Origin: Prinsepia uniflora
Lineage: Eukaryota; Streptophyta; Magnoliopsida; Rosales; Rosaceae
DNA: 64,000 nt
Direction: 5' to 3'
Assembly: GCA_032719365.1 (NCBI GenBank)
Contig: CM064873.1
Coordinates: 4,498,501 to 4,562,500, forward strand
Both the position numbers and the translations under genes were made by a program. The notes beneath the pieces are model-generated. The model did not search any database and was not told the origin of the DNA. It worked only from the letters and a program-made list of their open reading frames with translations. Shown here in pieces: positions 1-10,960 of this stretch. Positions within the stretch are counted from its first letter, which is position 1, and each line of letters begins with the position of its first letter.

Positions 1-3000
1 AGCTTTCGATGCAGACCGGCGTCATCTAGCTTGATGTTGAAAGTTTTGACGGCCCACCATGCTTTATGCTCTAGTTCCACCGGAAGGTGACATACTTTTC
101 CGTACACCAACCTATAGGGAGACATTCCTATATGTGTTTTGTATGCCGTCCTGTATGCCCAAAGTGCATCATCCAACCGTTGGCTCCAATCCTTACGATT
201 AGGGCCCACAGTTCGCTCTAATATCTTCTTGATCTCTCTATTACTGACTTCCGCCATTCCACTCGTTTGAGGATGGTAAGGTGTAGAGACTCGATGAGTG
301 ACACCATACCGTTTCATTAAAGCTTCAATGGTCTTGTTGCAGAAATGACTTCCTCCATCACTTATTAGGACCCGCGGGATCCCAAACCTGGAAAGAATGT
401 TAGTTCTGAGGAAATCTGCAACAGTTTTAGAGTCATTAGTCCTGGTGGCTTTAGCTTCCACCCATTTTGATACATAATCAACAGCAAGTAAGATATAGAG
501 ATAGCCATTAGATTGAGGAAACGGACCCATAAAATCAATACCCCACACATCAAATATTTCAACAGTAAGAACATAATGTTGTGGCATTTCATCCCTTCGT
601 CCTAAGTTTCTTGATCTCTGACATTTATCACAGGCTAAACAGAATGAATGTGCATCTCTAAAAAGTGTGGGCCAATATAGTTCAGATTCTAAGATTTTGA
701 GTGCAGTTTTCCTAGATCCAAAGTGGCCTCCACAAGCATGGCTATGGCAGAACTCTAGGACTGACCTATGTTCAATATCAGGGACACATCTCCTAATCAA
801 TAAATCTGCACAGTGTTTCCACAAATAAGGTTCATCCCAAATATAGTGCCTAACATGCTTTTTAAGTTTATCTTTTTGTGCACGGGAGAGGGTGGTGGGC
901 AACTGCTTGGTGACTAAATAATTGACAATATCAGCATACCAAGGAGTACCTCCCTCGATTCTGAAGAGTTGTTCGTCCGGAAACATCTCTTGAATCGCCA
1001 CAGGATCTCGTTCATGTGCAATGCGACTCAAATGATCTGCCACCACGTTCTCTACGCCTTTCTTATCTTTAATCTCGATGTCAAACTCTTGAAGAAGAAG
1101 AATCCATCGGATCAGTCTTGGTTTCGCTTCTTTTTTGGCTAGGAGATACTTCAGTGCTGCATGATCAGTGTAAATAATGACTTTAGTTCGAAGTAGATAA
1201 GAGCGAAATTTATCTAAAGCAAATACAACAGCAAGCAACTCCTTTTCTGTAGTGGTGTAGTTCATCTGGGCATCATTTAAGGTTCTGGATGCATAGTAGA
1301 TGGCGTAGGGCTTCTTATCCCGCCTTTGTCCGAGTACGGCTCCAACTGCATAATCAGAGGCATCGCACATTAGTTCAAAGGGTAAGGACCAATCAGGGGC
1401 ACAAAGAATGGGGGCAGTGGTTAAGAAATTTTTAAGCTTCTCAAAAGCTTCCTGACAGTCTGCATCAAAGACGAAGGGTGTCTCTTTCTGAAGCAGTCGG
1501 CACAAGGGCCTTGCAATGTGGGAGAAGTCTTGGATAAATCTTCTGTAAAATCCTGCGTGACCAAGAAATGAACGGATTCCTCTCACCGAAGTGGGAGAGG
1601 GTAAGTGGCGCACAGTATCAACTTTAGATTTATCGACTTCAATTCCTCTTTCAGAGACAATATGGCCCAAGACTATCCCTTGTCTAACCATGAAATGGCA
1701 TTTCTCCCAGTTAAGTACCAGATTAGTTTCGACACACCTTTGTAAGATAAGTGCTAAGTGTTCTAAGCATGCATCAAAACTATCCCCAAAGACACTAAAA
1801 TCGTCCATAAATACTTCAATTATTTTTTCGACGTATTCAGAGAAAATAGAAAGCATGCATCTTTGGAAAGTACCTGGGGCGTTACATAAACCGAAAGGCA
1901 TTCTTCGGTAGGCAAAAGTGCCAAAAGGACAAGTGAAAGTCGTTTTATCTTGGTCATTTTGAGCGATACAGATTTGATTGTACCCGGAATAACCATCAAG
2001 AAAGCAATAATAGGAGTGACCTGCTAACCTTTCAAGCATTTGATCAATGAAGGGCAAAGGAAAGTGATCCTTCCTAGTTGCTTTGTTCAGGCGTCGATAG
2101 TCGATGCAGACTCTGTATCCGGTCACTGTTCGTTGGGGCACTAGCTCTCCTTCACTGTTCGCAACAACTGTGACTCCACTTTTCTTTGGGACTACTTGGA
2201 CTGGTGAGACCCATTTGCTGTCTGAAATTGGGTAGATGACACCACAGTCCAAGAGTTTGATGACCTCTTGTTTCACGACTTCCATCATTGGAGGATGAAG
2301 GCGACGTTGGGCTTCGCGAGAGGGTTTTGCATCATCTTCCAGTAAGATTCGATGCACACAAGTTGTAGGGCTGATTCCCTTGATATCTGACAGAGTCCAT
2401 CCAATGGCTGTCTTGTACTTTGTCAAGACCTGTACCAGTCTATCTTCCTGTGACTCGGTTAGTGCAGAAGACACTATGACGGGCAGAGTGTCGTCCGAGC
2501 CAAGATAGGCATACTTCAGGTGGTCAGGCAAAACTTTGAGCTCGAGAACGGGGGCCTGAATCACTGAAGGAGGAGTGGCATTAGTACTAATTGGAAATGA
2601 CGAGGGTACCTGATGATTCACCATTCTGGGGGTCTCATTTAGGGTCATGACTTCATCCCAAATTCGAGGTTCTAGTTCGTAATCTGTATCCTCAACCAAG
2701 GCGTCCCCTGATTGCGTTAGGCCAACTCCTTCCTGGATTATCATGTTGAGTGTGTCTTCTCGAATTGAATCAAAATGTTTCTCTGCGAGAGAAGTGCACA
2801 CGTCAATAGAAAAAGTAGTATGAGTTGCGGAACTAGGGTACCTCATGGCATCAAAGATGTTGAAGCCAATCTCCTCTCCGTCTACTTCCATAGTTAATGT
2901 TCCATTGAACACATCAATCTTTGTCTTGGCAGTTCTCATGAATGGTCTTCCCAACAGCATTAGTGGAGCTTGATTCGTAGGGGAATCCTCCATGTCTAGG

Positions 3001-5141
3001 ACATAAAAGTCAGCGGGGAAAATGAGCTGGTTAACCTGCACAAGAACATCTTCGACGTATCCCTTAGGATACACATTAGAGCGATCGGCTAACTGAATGA
3101 TAATATCGTCATGCTGTAATTTACCTAGACCTAGGGCAACATATAGTGAATATGGCATAACATTAATGGATGCTCCTAAGTCTAGCATGACTTTATCAAA
3201 TAACTTGTTACCAATCACGCAGGGAACAGAAAAACTCCCTGGATCCTTCAACTTTGGGGGTAGCCGACGCTGGATTACAGCAGAAACTGTTTCACTCACC
3301 ATCACAACCTCCTTCTCCCTCGTCTGGCACCTTGGAGTGCATAACTCTTTCAGAAATTTTGCGTATTTCGGCACTTGTTTGATGCACTCGATCAAGGGCA
3401 TGTTGATTTGCACCCTTTTGAAGATCTCCAAGATTTCCTCATCGGATTCATTCTTCTTAGATTTGGCAAGCCTACTTGGAAATGGTGCATGCACAAACGG
3501 GGAATTAGTAACAACCGAACTTGAAGGGATTGGGTTATTACCTTGTGTGTGGGTAGGTTGAACTGGCGGTTGTGTCATGGTGGTCTTAGTTGCCACCTTG
3601 TGCTTTTCAGCCTCAGAAACGGCTGGATCTGGTTCTATTTCTCCGAGCACTTTACCACTTCGAGTGATAATTGCATTGGCTTCAGGTCTTACATTTGGGT
3701 TGGGCGTAGGTTGAGGTGGAAGCACCCCGCTAGCTTGGATCTTACCCATGAAGTCCACGACCTTGCCCATTTGGTCCTTGAGATCAGCGATGTCTTTTTG
3801 TTGATTTTGCTGACCTGTGACAAGAGCCTGAGTTGACGCCATTAGTGTTTGCTGCCCTTGGGAAAGAGCAGCCAGCATTTTATCATAATCAGGATTAGAA
3901 GATGAAGAAGTATGATTATTTGCATGATTATGAGAAAAGTTAGAAAATGGGACCGGAGGCCTTGGTTGCCATGTGGGCCTTGGGAACTGGTCTTGGACAC
4001 GGTTTGGCCCGGTCGACATGTGCTGAGGGTTTAGGACATTGTTCGGATCTCTCCAACTGTAACCTTGGGTCCTTGGCCCTCCTTGATAGCCTCCAATGGC
4101 GTGTGCCATTTCAGTTCCGGAGTCTTCCTCCCTTGCAGTGTAGGGACATTGTTCCTCAAGATGGCCTTGAGAGCATATGGAACAAATTGGAGCTACCTGT
4201 TTCTTTAGCTCAAGCATATTTGAAAGCATAGAGGTGATCTTATCTAACTTAGAATCATTTATAGCATGGGAACTTACCTCATGTACCTTTCTAGAAATAG
4301 GATCGGCACCTTCGTATTGTGCATCATTGAGTGCACGGCTTTCAAATAGTGCACGACCATCTACTAGGCTCCGAGCTAAGAAACTTCCATTAGCTGCAGC
4401 ATCGAGCAGTCCTCTATCCCAACCTATGAGTCCTTCATAAAAGTAGGTTAAAAGATAGCCTTCTGTGATCCCGTGAGTAGGGCATGAAGCACAAAGTTCC
4501 TTAAACCTCTCATAGTACTGGCTGAAATTCTCATCATGTTCTTTCTGCTTGATTCCAGTGATCTCTTTTCTTAAGACCGTAATCTTTGAGGCAGGGAAGT
4601 ACTTGGTAAGAAACTCTTGAACCAACTTCTCCCAAGAGTCAATATGATTGGGTGGGAGATTTAAAAGCCATACCCGTGCTCTTTCTTCCAAGGACAATGG
4701 GAAAGCTTTCAGCTTCATGATTTCCAAGTCCGCATCATCCGGACACATACTACTAATGATGAATTGGAACTCCGTTAAGTGTTTGTGTGGATCTTCATTT
4801 CTGATTCCACGAAACTTGGGTAGTTGATGAAGGACTCCACTCTTAAGCTCAATATCTTTCTTGTTGGTTCGAGGCTCGGGATACTGGATGCAGAAGTCTG
4901 TAGTGCCATTTGTGTTTGCACATGTCTGCTCCCGGATACTCAGGTTTCGTGCCATGGTTATCGGTGTTCCGAAAATCTGTTCTTCTTCTGAATTACTCTT
5001 CTCGCTTTTGGACTCACCGAATATTGGGGATGGAGGTTCGAACGAACAGGTTTTCTTAAGTGCGTCTCTGAATGTGGCGTTACTTGGTGAGATGTCAAGT
5101 TGTCTTCTCAGCCGATCAAGCTTAGATTGATGAGCACGCAT
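1..5141 (-). CDS. Athila-like Ty3/gypsy gag-pol polyprotein, open frame, C-terminus outside window
   Basis: Reading the minus strand from the ATG at 5141-5139 gives 1713 codons without a stop down to the window edge. Another ATG at 5145 hits a stop after seven codons, so 5141 is the start. Domains in order: retrotransposon gag around residues 130-230; a CCHC zinc knuckle (CX2CX3HX4C) at 320-332; aspartic protease with DLGAS at D654; reverse transcriptase with FMDDF at D1113-D1114; RNase H with CDAS at D1260; integrase zinc finger H1468, H1473, C1504, C1507; and integrase catalytic D1536, D1595, E1631, which have the retroviral D,D35E spacing. The last visible part is the conserved post-catalytic region with a YGK.CHLPVELEHKAWWA motif, typical of plant Athila/Tat elements. 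Gag and pol are in one frame. All catalytic positions I can check are intact, so the element is probably young. It lies on the same strand as the LTR at 6496-8406. Confidence 0.95.
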   Translation of the reverse strand, partial: MRAHQSKLDRLRRQLDISPSNATFRDALKKTCSFEPPSPIFGESKSEKSNSEEEQIFGTPITMARNLSIREQTCANTNGTTDFCIQYPEPRTNKKDIELKSGVLHQLPKFRGIRNEDPHKHLTEFQFIISSMCPDDADLEIMKLKAFPLSLEERARVWLLNLPPNHIDSWEKLVQEFLTKYFPASKITVLRKEITGIKQKEHDENFSQYYERFKELCASCPTHGITEGYLLTYFYEGLIGWDRGLLDAAANGSFLARSLVDGRALFESRALNDAQYEGADPISRKVHEVSSHAINDSKLDKITSMLSNMLELKKQVAPICSICSQGHLEEQCPYTAREEDSGTEMAHAIGGYQGGPRTQGYSWRDPNNVLNPQHMSTGPNRVQDQFPRPTWQPRPPVPFSNFSHNHANNHTSSSSNPDYDKMLAALSQGQQTLMASTQALVTGQQNQQKDIADLKDQMGKVVDFMGKIQASGVLPPQPTPNPNVRPEANAIITRSGKVLGEIEPDPAVSEAEKHKVATKTTMTQPPVQPTHTQGNNPIPSSSVVTNSPFVHAPFPSRLAKSKKNESDEEILEIFKRVQINMPLIECIKQVPKYAKFLKELCTPRCQTREKEVVMVSETVSAVIQRRLPPKLKDPGSFSVPCVIGNKLFDKVMLDLGASINVMPYSLYVALGLGKLQHDDIIIQLADRSNVYPKGYVEDVLVQVNQLIFPADFYVLDMEDSPTNQAPLMLLGRPFMRTAKTKIDVFNGTLTMEVDGEEIGFNIFDAMRYPSSATHTTFSIDVCTSLAEKHFDSIREDTLNMIIQEGVGLTQSGDALVEDTDYELEPRIWDEVMTLNETPRMVNHQVPSSFPISTNATPPSVIQAPVLELKVLPDHLKYAYLGSDDTLPVIVSSALTESQEDRLVQVLTKYKTAIGWTLSDIKGISPTTCVHRILLEDDAKPSREAQRRLHPPMMEVVKQEVIKLLDCGVIYPISDSKWVSPVQVVPKKSGVTVVANSEGELVPQRTVTGYRVCIDYRRLNKATRKDHFPLPFIDQMLERLAGHSYYCFLDGYSGYNQICIAQNDQDKTTFTCPFGTFAYRRMPFGLCNAPGTFQRCMLSIFSEYVEKIIEVFMDDFSVFGDSFDACLEHLALILQRCVETNLVLNWEKCHFMVRQGIVLGHIVSERGIEVDKSKVDTVRHLPSPTSVRGIRSFLGHAGFYRRFIQDFSHIARPLCRLLQKETPFVFDADCQEAFEKLKNFLTTAPILCAPDWSLPFELMCDASDYAVGAVLGQRRDKKPYAIYYASRTLNDAQMNYTTTEKELLAVVFALDKFRSYLLRTKVIIYTDHAALKYLLAKKEAKPRLIRWILLLQEFDIEIKDKKGVENVVADHLSRIAHERDPVAIQEMFPDEQLFRIEGGTPWYADIVNYLVTKQLPTTLSRAQKDKLKKHVRHYIWDEPYLWKHCADLLIRRCVPDIEHRSVLEFCHSHACGGHFGSRKTALKILESELYWPTLFRDAHSFCLACDKCQRSRNLGRRDEMPQHYVLTVEIFDVWGIDFMGPFPQSNGYLYILLAVDYVSKWVEAKATRTNDSKTVADFLRTNILSRFGIPRVLISDGGSHFCNKTIEALMKRYGVTHRVSTPYHPQTSGMAEVSNREIKKILERTVGPNRKDWSQRLDDALWAYRTAYKTHIGMSPYRLVYGKVCHLPVELEHKAWWAVKTFNIKLDDAGLHRK

Positions 5142-6473
5142 TCATAAGTTCGTACCTCTATTAAAACAAAACTCAAAGTTAGAAGGCAAATATACACAAG
5201 AAGAGATAATAAGAGTAAGATAGTAGAGATTTGCATAAAATATCACATAAATAGAAACCAGAATTAACAAAAAGTTACGTTAATGGAAAGAAAATGCACA
5301 AGTTTCAAATGCAAACTAATAATGCAATAAGTAGAGTTTTAGAGTGGCATGAATAACTTTCCCCTTCCGCTTCTCATAGTACTTTCCTGGGCGTACGGCC
5401 TGCGCGTACTGATAACCACCATTCCACCATTCAACATTAATCATGGCTAGTTGAGATAGATGTAACGCGAGAAGTAAGGATAATTTCAAGAGCACCCCGA
5501 GGCTAGCTTGGCATATACTCCATTGGTGTTCCCTTTCTTAATCCAAAACTTGTCACCAGTCATAACTCTCCTAGACACCATAATCAATCCAAATGACGAC
5601 GTAGAGAATTACCAAACCCTAGTGTTTACAAACTCCGCCCCAACCTCATGTCCATAGATTCGAGTCTATGGTATGTGGTGATGAAATCCACACATCATGA
5701 AGGGTTAAGGAGAAAGTAAATAAGAGGGGCACTACCTGTTCCCGAAAGTAAGATTTTGAAGAAAAAGGGGCTAAGAGATTCATGCAACACTAAAACAGGT
5801 AATAGGAAACAATATTTACACTTTAGGAAATTCAAAGATGAATAAAGTTTCTTACTTTTTTTTTTTAAATTAATTTTTTTTATTATTTATTTTTTTTTTA
5901 ATTTTTAATTTATTTTTTTATATATATATTTTTTATTAATTCCGAATTTTCTTTTTTTTTCATTTAAAATTTAAAGTTCAACAAGACATAAACAAACAAT
6001 TAATTACATAAGAATAAAATAAGTGTATACATAAAGTTAGTGGAACATAAAGGTTATGGAATAAAATTAAAAGAAAGTTAATGGAATAAAGTTAATGTAA
6101 TATAATTAAAGTTAAGGGAATAAAGAAAAAGTGTGAATATTAAGTTAATGGAATAAAGTATAATGGAATAAATAAAAGTAAAAGTAAAGAAAAGTGAACA
6201 TATAAAATATGCATTTATGACAAGTATCAATTTTAATATGAACAAATATATAAAAAAAAATTATGAACAAATATAAATTAGAAATTAAGAATAAGTAAAG
6301 TATGAGCATTATAAACAAAATTAATATGAACAATAATGAGATGGATAAATAAAATATAAACAAGTAAGTAAATGTTATAAACAAATATAATATTAACAAG
6401 TAAAATTTATAAACAAGTATAATATGCACAATTTGTATACATACACTAACAAATTAAAAATGATTTTCAATTT
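5142..6473 (-). other. Untranslated leader of the Athila-like element
   Basis: This stretch lies between the primer binding site and the gag start and has no coding frame of note. From about 5850 to 6460 it is extremely A/T-rich on a long scale, with T/A homopolymers and repeated short AATTAAAG-like and GAATAAA-like words, so the small open frame at 6145-6429 is low-complexity chance reading. Confidence 0.8.
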
Positions 6474-6490
6474 CCCCGGCAACGGCGCCA
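6474..6490 (-). other. Primer binding site, tRNA-Asp type
   Basis: On the minus strand this reads TGGCGCCGTTGCCGGGG, complementary to the 3' end (including CCA) of plant tRNA-Asp(GTC). It lies five bases inside the LTR end, as expected for first-strand priming. This fixes the element's orientation and the inner LTR edge. tRNA-Asp priming is common in Athila elements. Confidence 0.9.
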
Positions 6491-6495
6491 AAAAT

Positions 6496-8406
6496 TGACT
6501 ACGTCCAAACTACGCATTAAATTAAACATGTAATTCGAGTGTTATGCAATTTAAACCCTTTTTGTGTAGATGTAGTATTGATAAATAGGGATCGTTCTTA
6601 ACCGGGGAAATTAGGGACATTAATAATGTGTTAGTGGGAGATGAATAAAAGAATAATGAATTAAAGAATTAGATAATCAAAGAATTAAATAATCAAAGAA
6701 TTAACAATTTAAAGAATTAATGACTTAAAGATAAAAAGAATAGAGAATTAAAGAATTAAAGAATTAACTAATCAAAGAATCAATAAATTAAAGAGTAAAA
6801 GAATAAAAGAATAAAGAAATGAAAGAATCAAAGACTAATAAACTAAAAGTATGAAAGAATAAAAGAATAAAAGAATAAAGAATAAAAAGGGGGGTTTTGA
6901 AAAGGTTTGTGATCATGTAAATAAGTAAAAGCATAGATAAACTAATTTTACTTCTATTCTAATTCATGTACAAGTGATCTTCTTAAAACACAAATCTTAC
7001 CAACACTCTAATAATTGCAAATATTAAATCAATCACGAAATTTTACCTTAATCGTCTTAATTACCTTCATACATTTTTCAATACTATAAATGCACCGACA
7101 GCGGACAACACTTACAATATGATTCACCTTTTGTTTTTGATTGAATGCGCCGACAGCGATCAACATTAAGTCTCTTCAATTCTACTTTAAATGCACCGAC
7201 AGCGGATAAAACACTTAACATTGAATTGAAGTATGAAGCACTAAAAATGTATAAAATAACTAAAATTCATAAAGTAAGACACATGGAGATTGCATTTAAC
7301 ACTTACAAATATTAGTAAGAAAAACCTCACATATATTGAACTATAATCAAAACCAATAACAAAAATGAGAGTTTGAGTAAATGGAGAGTAATTGTTACAC
7401 TTTCAAGATGGATGAAAACAATGGATTGTTATTCATATGATTCTCCGACAGCGGACGGAACCTTATGAAGATGGAGGAAATAAACTTGGGAAATATGAAC
7501 TCAAACTCTAAACTTTGTATTGGAGATACTTTGCCAAAGTTTCTCTCAAAGAAGGCTCAAATGTGTGCCTCAAAGAAGGTGTGTTTCAACAAGTGAATTG
7601 AAACCCTATTTATAGGTGAAGAAAGCTACCAAAAATAATATAAAAATACAATAAAAAATGTTAAATAATGGAATGATGAGTAATAAAGATTTGTGATGAT
7701 GTTTAGAAGTGGGTTGAGTTGTAAAGTTGTAAAATTGAGTTGGAAAGTGGCTGGAAATTGAGTGGAAGCTTGCTGGAAAAGAGGGCAGGAATTTTCGGTG
7801 GCTGGCTGCTGAATTGGGAAGCTGGCGCTCGGCAGGAGGCTGCTGAAATGGAGTGCAAGACTTCGGCAGGCTCTCGCTGAGGAGAAAGCCTGCAGTCGGG
7901 ACACGCGCGCCGAAGTACTGGACGGGGCGTCGGTAGGCGCGCTCCGAAGCTCTCTGCATGGCTGAAACCAGATGGGCTGACGCGCTGGGCCGGCGGCTTG
8001 CTTCTGGGCCGCACGGGCTGGGCTGGCGGGCCGGGCTGCACGGGCCGGATTGGGCTGAGGCGCTGGGCCGATTTCTTTTCTTCTTCTTTTTTTCTGTTGG
8101 GCTGCGTGATCTCAGAAATGGGTTGGGCTGCAGAAATTGTTTTGGGCTGCAAAGAACATTAAGTAATTAATTAATTTAATTAATAACTAAATTAATTAAT
8201 TCACCGAATTTCGTCCATATTTTATTCGTTATAATTCCGATCGAAACGATTCTTTCGCCAAAATGCTCCAAATTACAACCTTTGTTTTTCTAAACATAAA
8301 AATCACAAAATAATTTATTTTATCAATTTATTTAATATTTTAATATTAAAAGTCAAGTATAAGGGTATAAAATAATATAAAATAATGCTTATTTAACGTC
8401 CTATCA
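6496..8406 (-). mobile_element. 5' LTR of the Athila-like element (1911 bp)
   Basis: In element sense it begins TGATAGG at 8406 and ends GTAGTCA at 6496, so it has TG...CA ends. The same termini occur in two solo copies at 33948-35720 and 38914-41111, which confirms the boundaries. A TATA-type box (TATAAATA) is at 7614-7607 on the minus strand. The inner part carries four copies of a CCGACAGCGG-type word (about 7096, 7149, 7196, 7444) and A/T-rich AATTAAAG repeats at 6650-6890. The GC-rich part at 7800-8080 gives proline-rich chance frames. The partner 3' LTR is outside the window, so the target duplication cannot be tested. Confidence 0.93.
7607..7614 (-). promoter_or_regulatory. TATA box of the Athila LTR
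   Basis: TATAAATA on the minus strand in the context CCTATAAATAGGG. The same context recurs in the solo LTR at 39814-39821. It is a plausible core promoter for the element RNA. Confidence 0.65.
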
Positions 8407-9459
8407 GCAGTGCCGTGTCTGGATCGTGATCTTGATGATCCATATAGGGAGATTATCACCCTTACTTTGGTATGTGAGTCGTAAATGACGGGACTGAACT
8501 TCTTTTCGAAGGGGTTTCCGTATGGTATATTACTTGGGAAAGTAAGTTTCCGACGGGGACGAATGTTGTCAACCTTAGACGTATGGATAGTGGGATTGGC
8601 TTCCCTATGAAGTAAATCGAATGTATTAACCGAGGTGGATGGAGTTCGTTGTGTCTCATGCTGGATTGGGCAAAGGTACTCCATTATTGGAACGCTTTAG
8701 GTTATGACCTAGGTGGTTGTAGTCTGGTCGATGGATAGATGTGTGTGCTTTATACCTAGTTTGAGGTACGATACGTTGCAGACTTGTGGTGTCAGGTATT
8801 GGTATACGGGTCATACCGAGGTATATCGGTGAGCGTGTTGGTAGCCAGATTGGTTTCGATACCATTGGATTAGCCGAGGTCGACATTGGATACTATGCGA
8901 TGGGTCATGGTATTTCCGATGAGTCTAATTACGCACAGGTCGAGTGAAATGTTGGTAGGTATATATTTGAATTAAGTATGTTGGTGGCTTGAGTAGCCAC
9001 GAGTGAGTCTAGTGTCAGTTTCCGACTAACAACTTCCGAGTGGTGACTGATTGTCGGGATGTGTCAACATGGGTTATTGAGTGAGGTCCGATGACTCCCA
9101 GTAGGAGTAGGTACCATGATGGATGGGTGATTGAGAAAGGAATCGTTGAGTTGTTGCGTCAGCAAAAGGGTAGATTTGACAATCGGTGTCAAATCGAAAC
9201 GGGTGGTTTCAGTCATTCGACAGGGTCGAATGGAGTCAATACGACATGCGTACTAGTGGTACGTTTAGGTGCAGACAAGTGTGTTCTGAGTAGTTGGTGT
9301 ATGAGTGTACACATGTGGCGAGGTCGATTTTACTTTCCACTGAGTGGTTGTGAAATTGGGATAGTTAGAATTCTGAGAACGAAACAAATTTTGGAGGGAT
9401 GAACGTTGAGACTAGATCGATTGGAATTTCGAGGACGAAATTAATTTAGGAGGGAAGGT
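8407..9459 (+). mobile_element. 3' internal remnant of a second Ty3/gypsy element, with polypurine tract
   Basis: This stretch directly abuts the TG start of the LTR at 9460 and ends with a purine-rich tract (9448-9458, AGGAGGGAAGG). Just upstream it reads TTTCGAGGACGAAATTAATTT, a word commonly found before the 3' LTR of plant chromoviruses such as Tekay/Del. No pol domain is recognisable. The 103-codon open frame at 9091-9402 matches nothing I know. The left side is cut by the Athila LTR, so the Athila element appears to have landed inside this one. Assignment to the chromovirus clade is an inference from that short word. Confidence 0.6.
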
Positions 9460-10148
9460 TGTAACGACCCGTCCCGAATTTCGGGATTTGATTAGTGATT
9501 AATCATGATTAGTGTGATTGATCGGTGATTAGTTGGTCGAAATCGGACAAAATGTGCAAAATGACCGTTTTGCCCCTGGTTCGTGGGCAAAATGTTGACT
9601 TTTTGATTGGGCGGTCAAACAGACTTTGATCGATGACCGTGACGTAGTTCGGGACGTCACGAGTTCATAGGCAGGCGGCACGTTCGATTCCGACATTCGA
9701 GGAGAAAGTTATGACTATCGGAAGTTCAGCGGTATTACCGTAATTTGGACATTTAGGGGCGAAAATGTTGACTTTTCGTCTAATAACTAATTTTCAGTTG
9801 ACTCAAGGACCGTTGGGTAGGTCTCGACGTCCTGAGTCCATTGACAGGCGGCACGCCGAAATCGGACTTCGTACGAGGAAGTTATGGTCAGAAACGTGAA
9901 ATCGGGAGGTTCGTGTCTCAGTTTCGTGTCGAATATTTTATTCTTAAATTTCTGACTGGAGGACACCTGGGGAGTGACAAGTGTCACTCACCCATTGGTT
10001 GGATTGGATCAAGCTCCACTAAGCATTTAAATAGGATTTAATCTGCTTTTGATCTCAGCCCTTCATCTCAAAACCCTCAGATTGCATCTCAACCCTTAAT
10101 CTCATTTCTGAGATTCAATCTGGGCCATCCATCATTTCCCTCCATTTC

Positions 10149-10157
10149 TATATATAT
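10149..10157 (+). promoter_or_regulatory. TATA-like box in the mosaic LTR
   Basis: The run TATATATAT lies about 160 bp downstream of the palindrome at 9972-9989 and is followed by CACCC/CATTCC pyrimidine-rich sequence. It is a candidate core promoter, supported only by motif and position. Confidence 0.4.
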
Positions 10158-10675
10158 TTCCTCACCCGACACCCACGTACTGCCCATTCCATACCAGCAC
10201 ACCACATTGCACCTGACCCTTGCTCTAAGTGCCACTGGATTGGACGAGTGAGGCGGCAACCGGCAGTGCTCACGGCGGAGGACGGCGGCGAGGTAGGAAC
10301 CAGGGAAACCCGAAACGGTTTTAAAACTCCGATTTTGGTAGCTTGAATTTCAACGTTTATCTTCGGTTTCTATTTACCCTAATCGATTCTAGGGACTACC
10401 AGGAACCTATTGGGCTTGAGTTCGTGACCGGAGGTGATCAGGACGGTGGCTAAACGGCGACGGGAAACCAGCTCTGTTCATCGAGGTAGGCCTTCGATCC
10501 CGTCTGTATTTGTCGATTTTGACTCCATAGAACCCTTTCTGGGATTGAGACGATCATGTAGGAACAAACCAGAGTGAAAATGATTGAGAAATTAGGAAAT
10601 GGTGACCGGGTCATGATCGCGGGTCTGATCAACCCGAGTTGCAGAAATACGGGTCAACCCATCTGAGGACAGAGG

Positions 10676-10960
10676 TGATGACGTGGCACCCTGTCAGTTT
10701 GTCAGATGACGTGGACCAATCGTGAGACGACATGTGTCACATGTCAGTGCACAGTCAGCACTGACATGTCAGTGACGTGGCCCAATCTGGGACTGCCACG
10801 TGTCATTGACATGTCAGTGACGTGGACCAGTGCCGTGCTGACACGTGGCCTGACAGATCAGCGAGGTGGACCAATCGGATGTTGACACGTGGCACCTGTC
10901 AGAGTATGACACGTCAGACCTGACATCAGCATGACGTCATGCTGACGTCAGCGATGACAT
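10676..10960 (+). promoter_or_regulatory. Dense ACGT-core motif cluster in LTR
   Basis: About ten ACGT cores fall in 285 bp. They include several TGACGTGG, a CCACGTGTCA, several GACACGTGGC, ACACGTCAG, a palindromic ATGACGTCAT and a TGACGTCAGC, interleaved with many TGTCAG/CTGACA words. ACGT cores of these types (G-box, ABRE, C-box/CRE) are known binding sites of plant bZIP factors. Whether they drive this LTR is inference. Confidence 0.6.

Noticed and set aside
3097..3836. Plus-strand frames of 97-154 codons at the left end
   Set aside because: Shadows of the long minus-strand gag-pol frame.
6145..6429. 94-codon hydrophobic frame on the minus strand
   Set aside because: Made of F, L, I, Y from A/T-rich low-complexity leader DNA; it has no independent support as a membrane protein.
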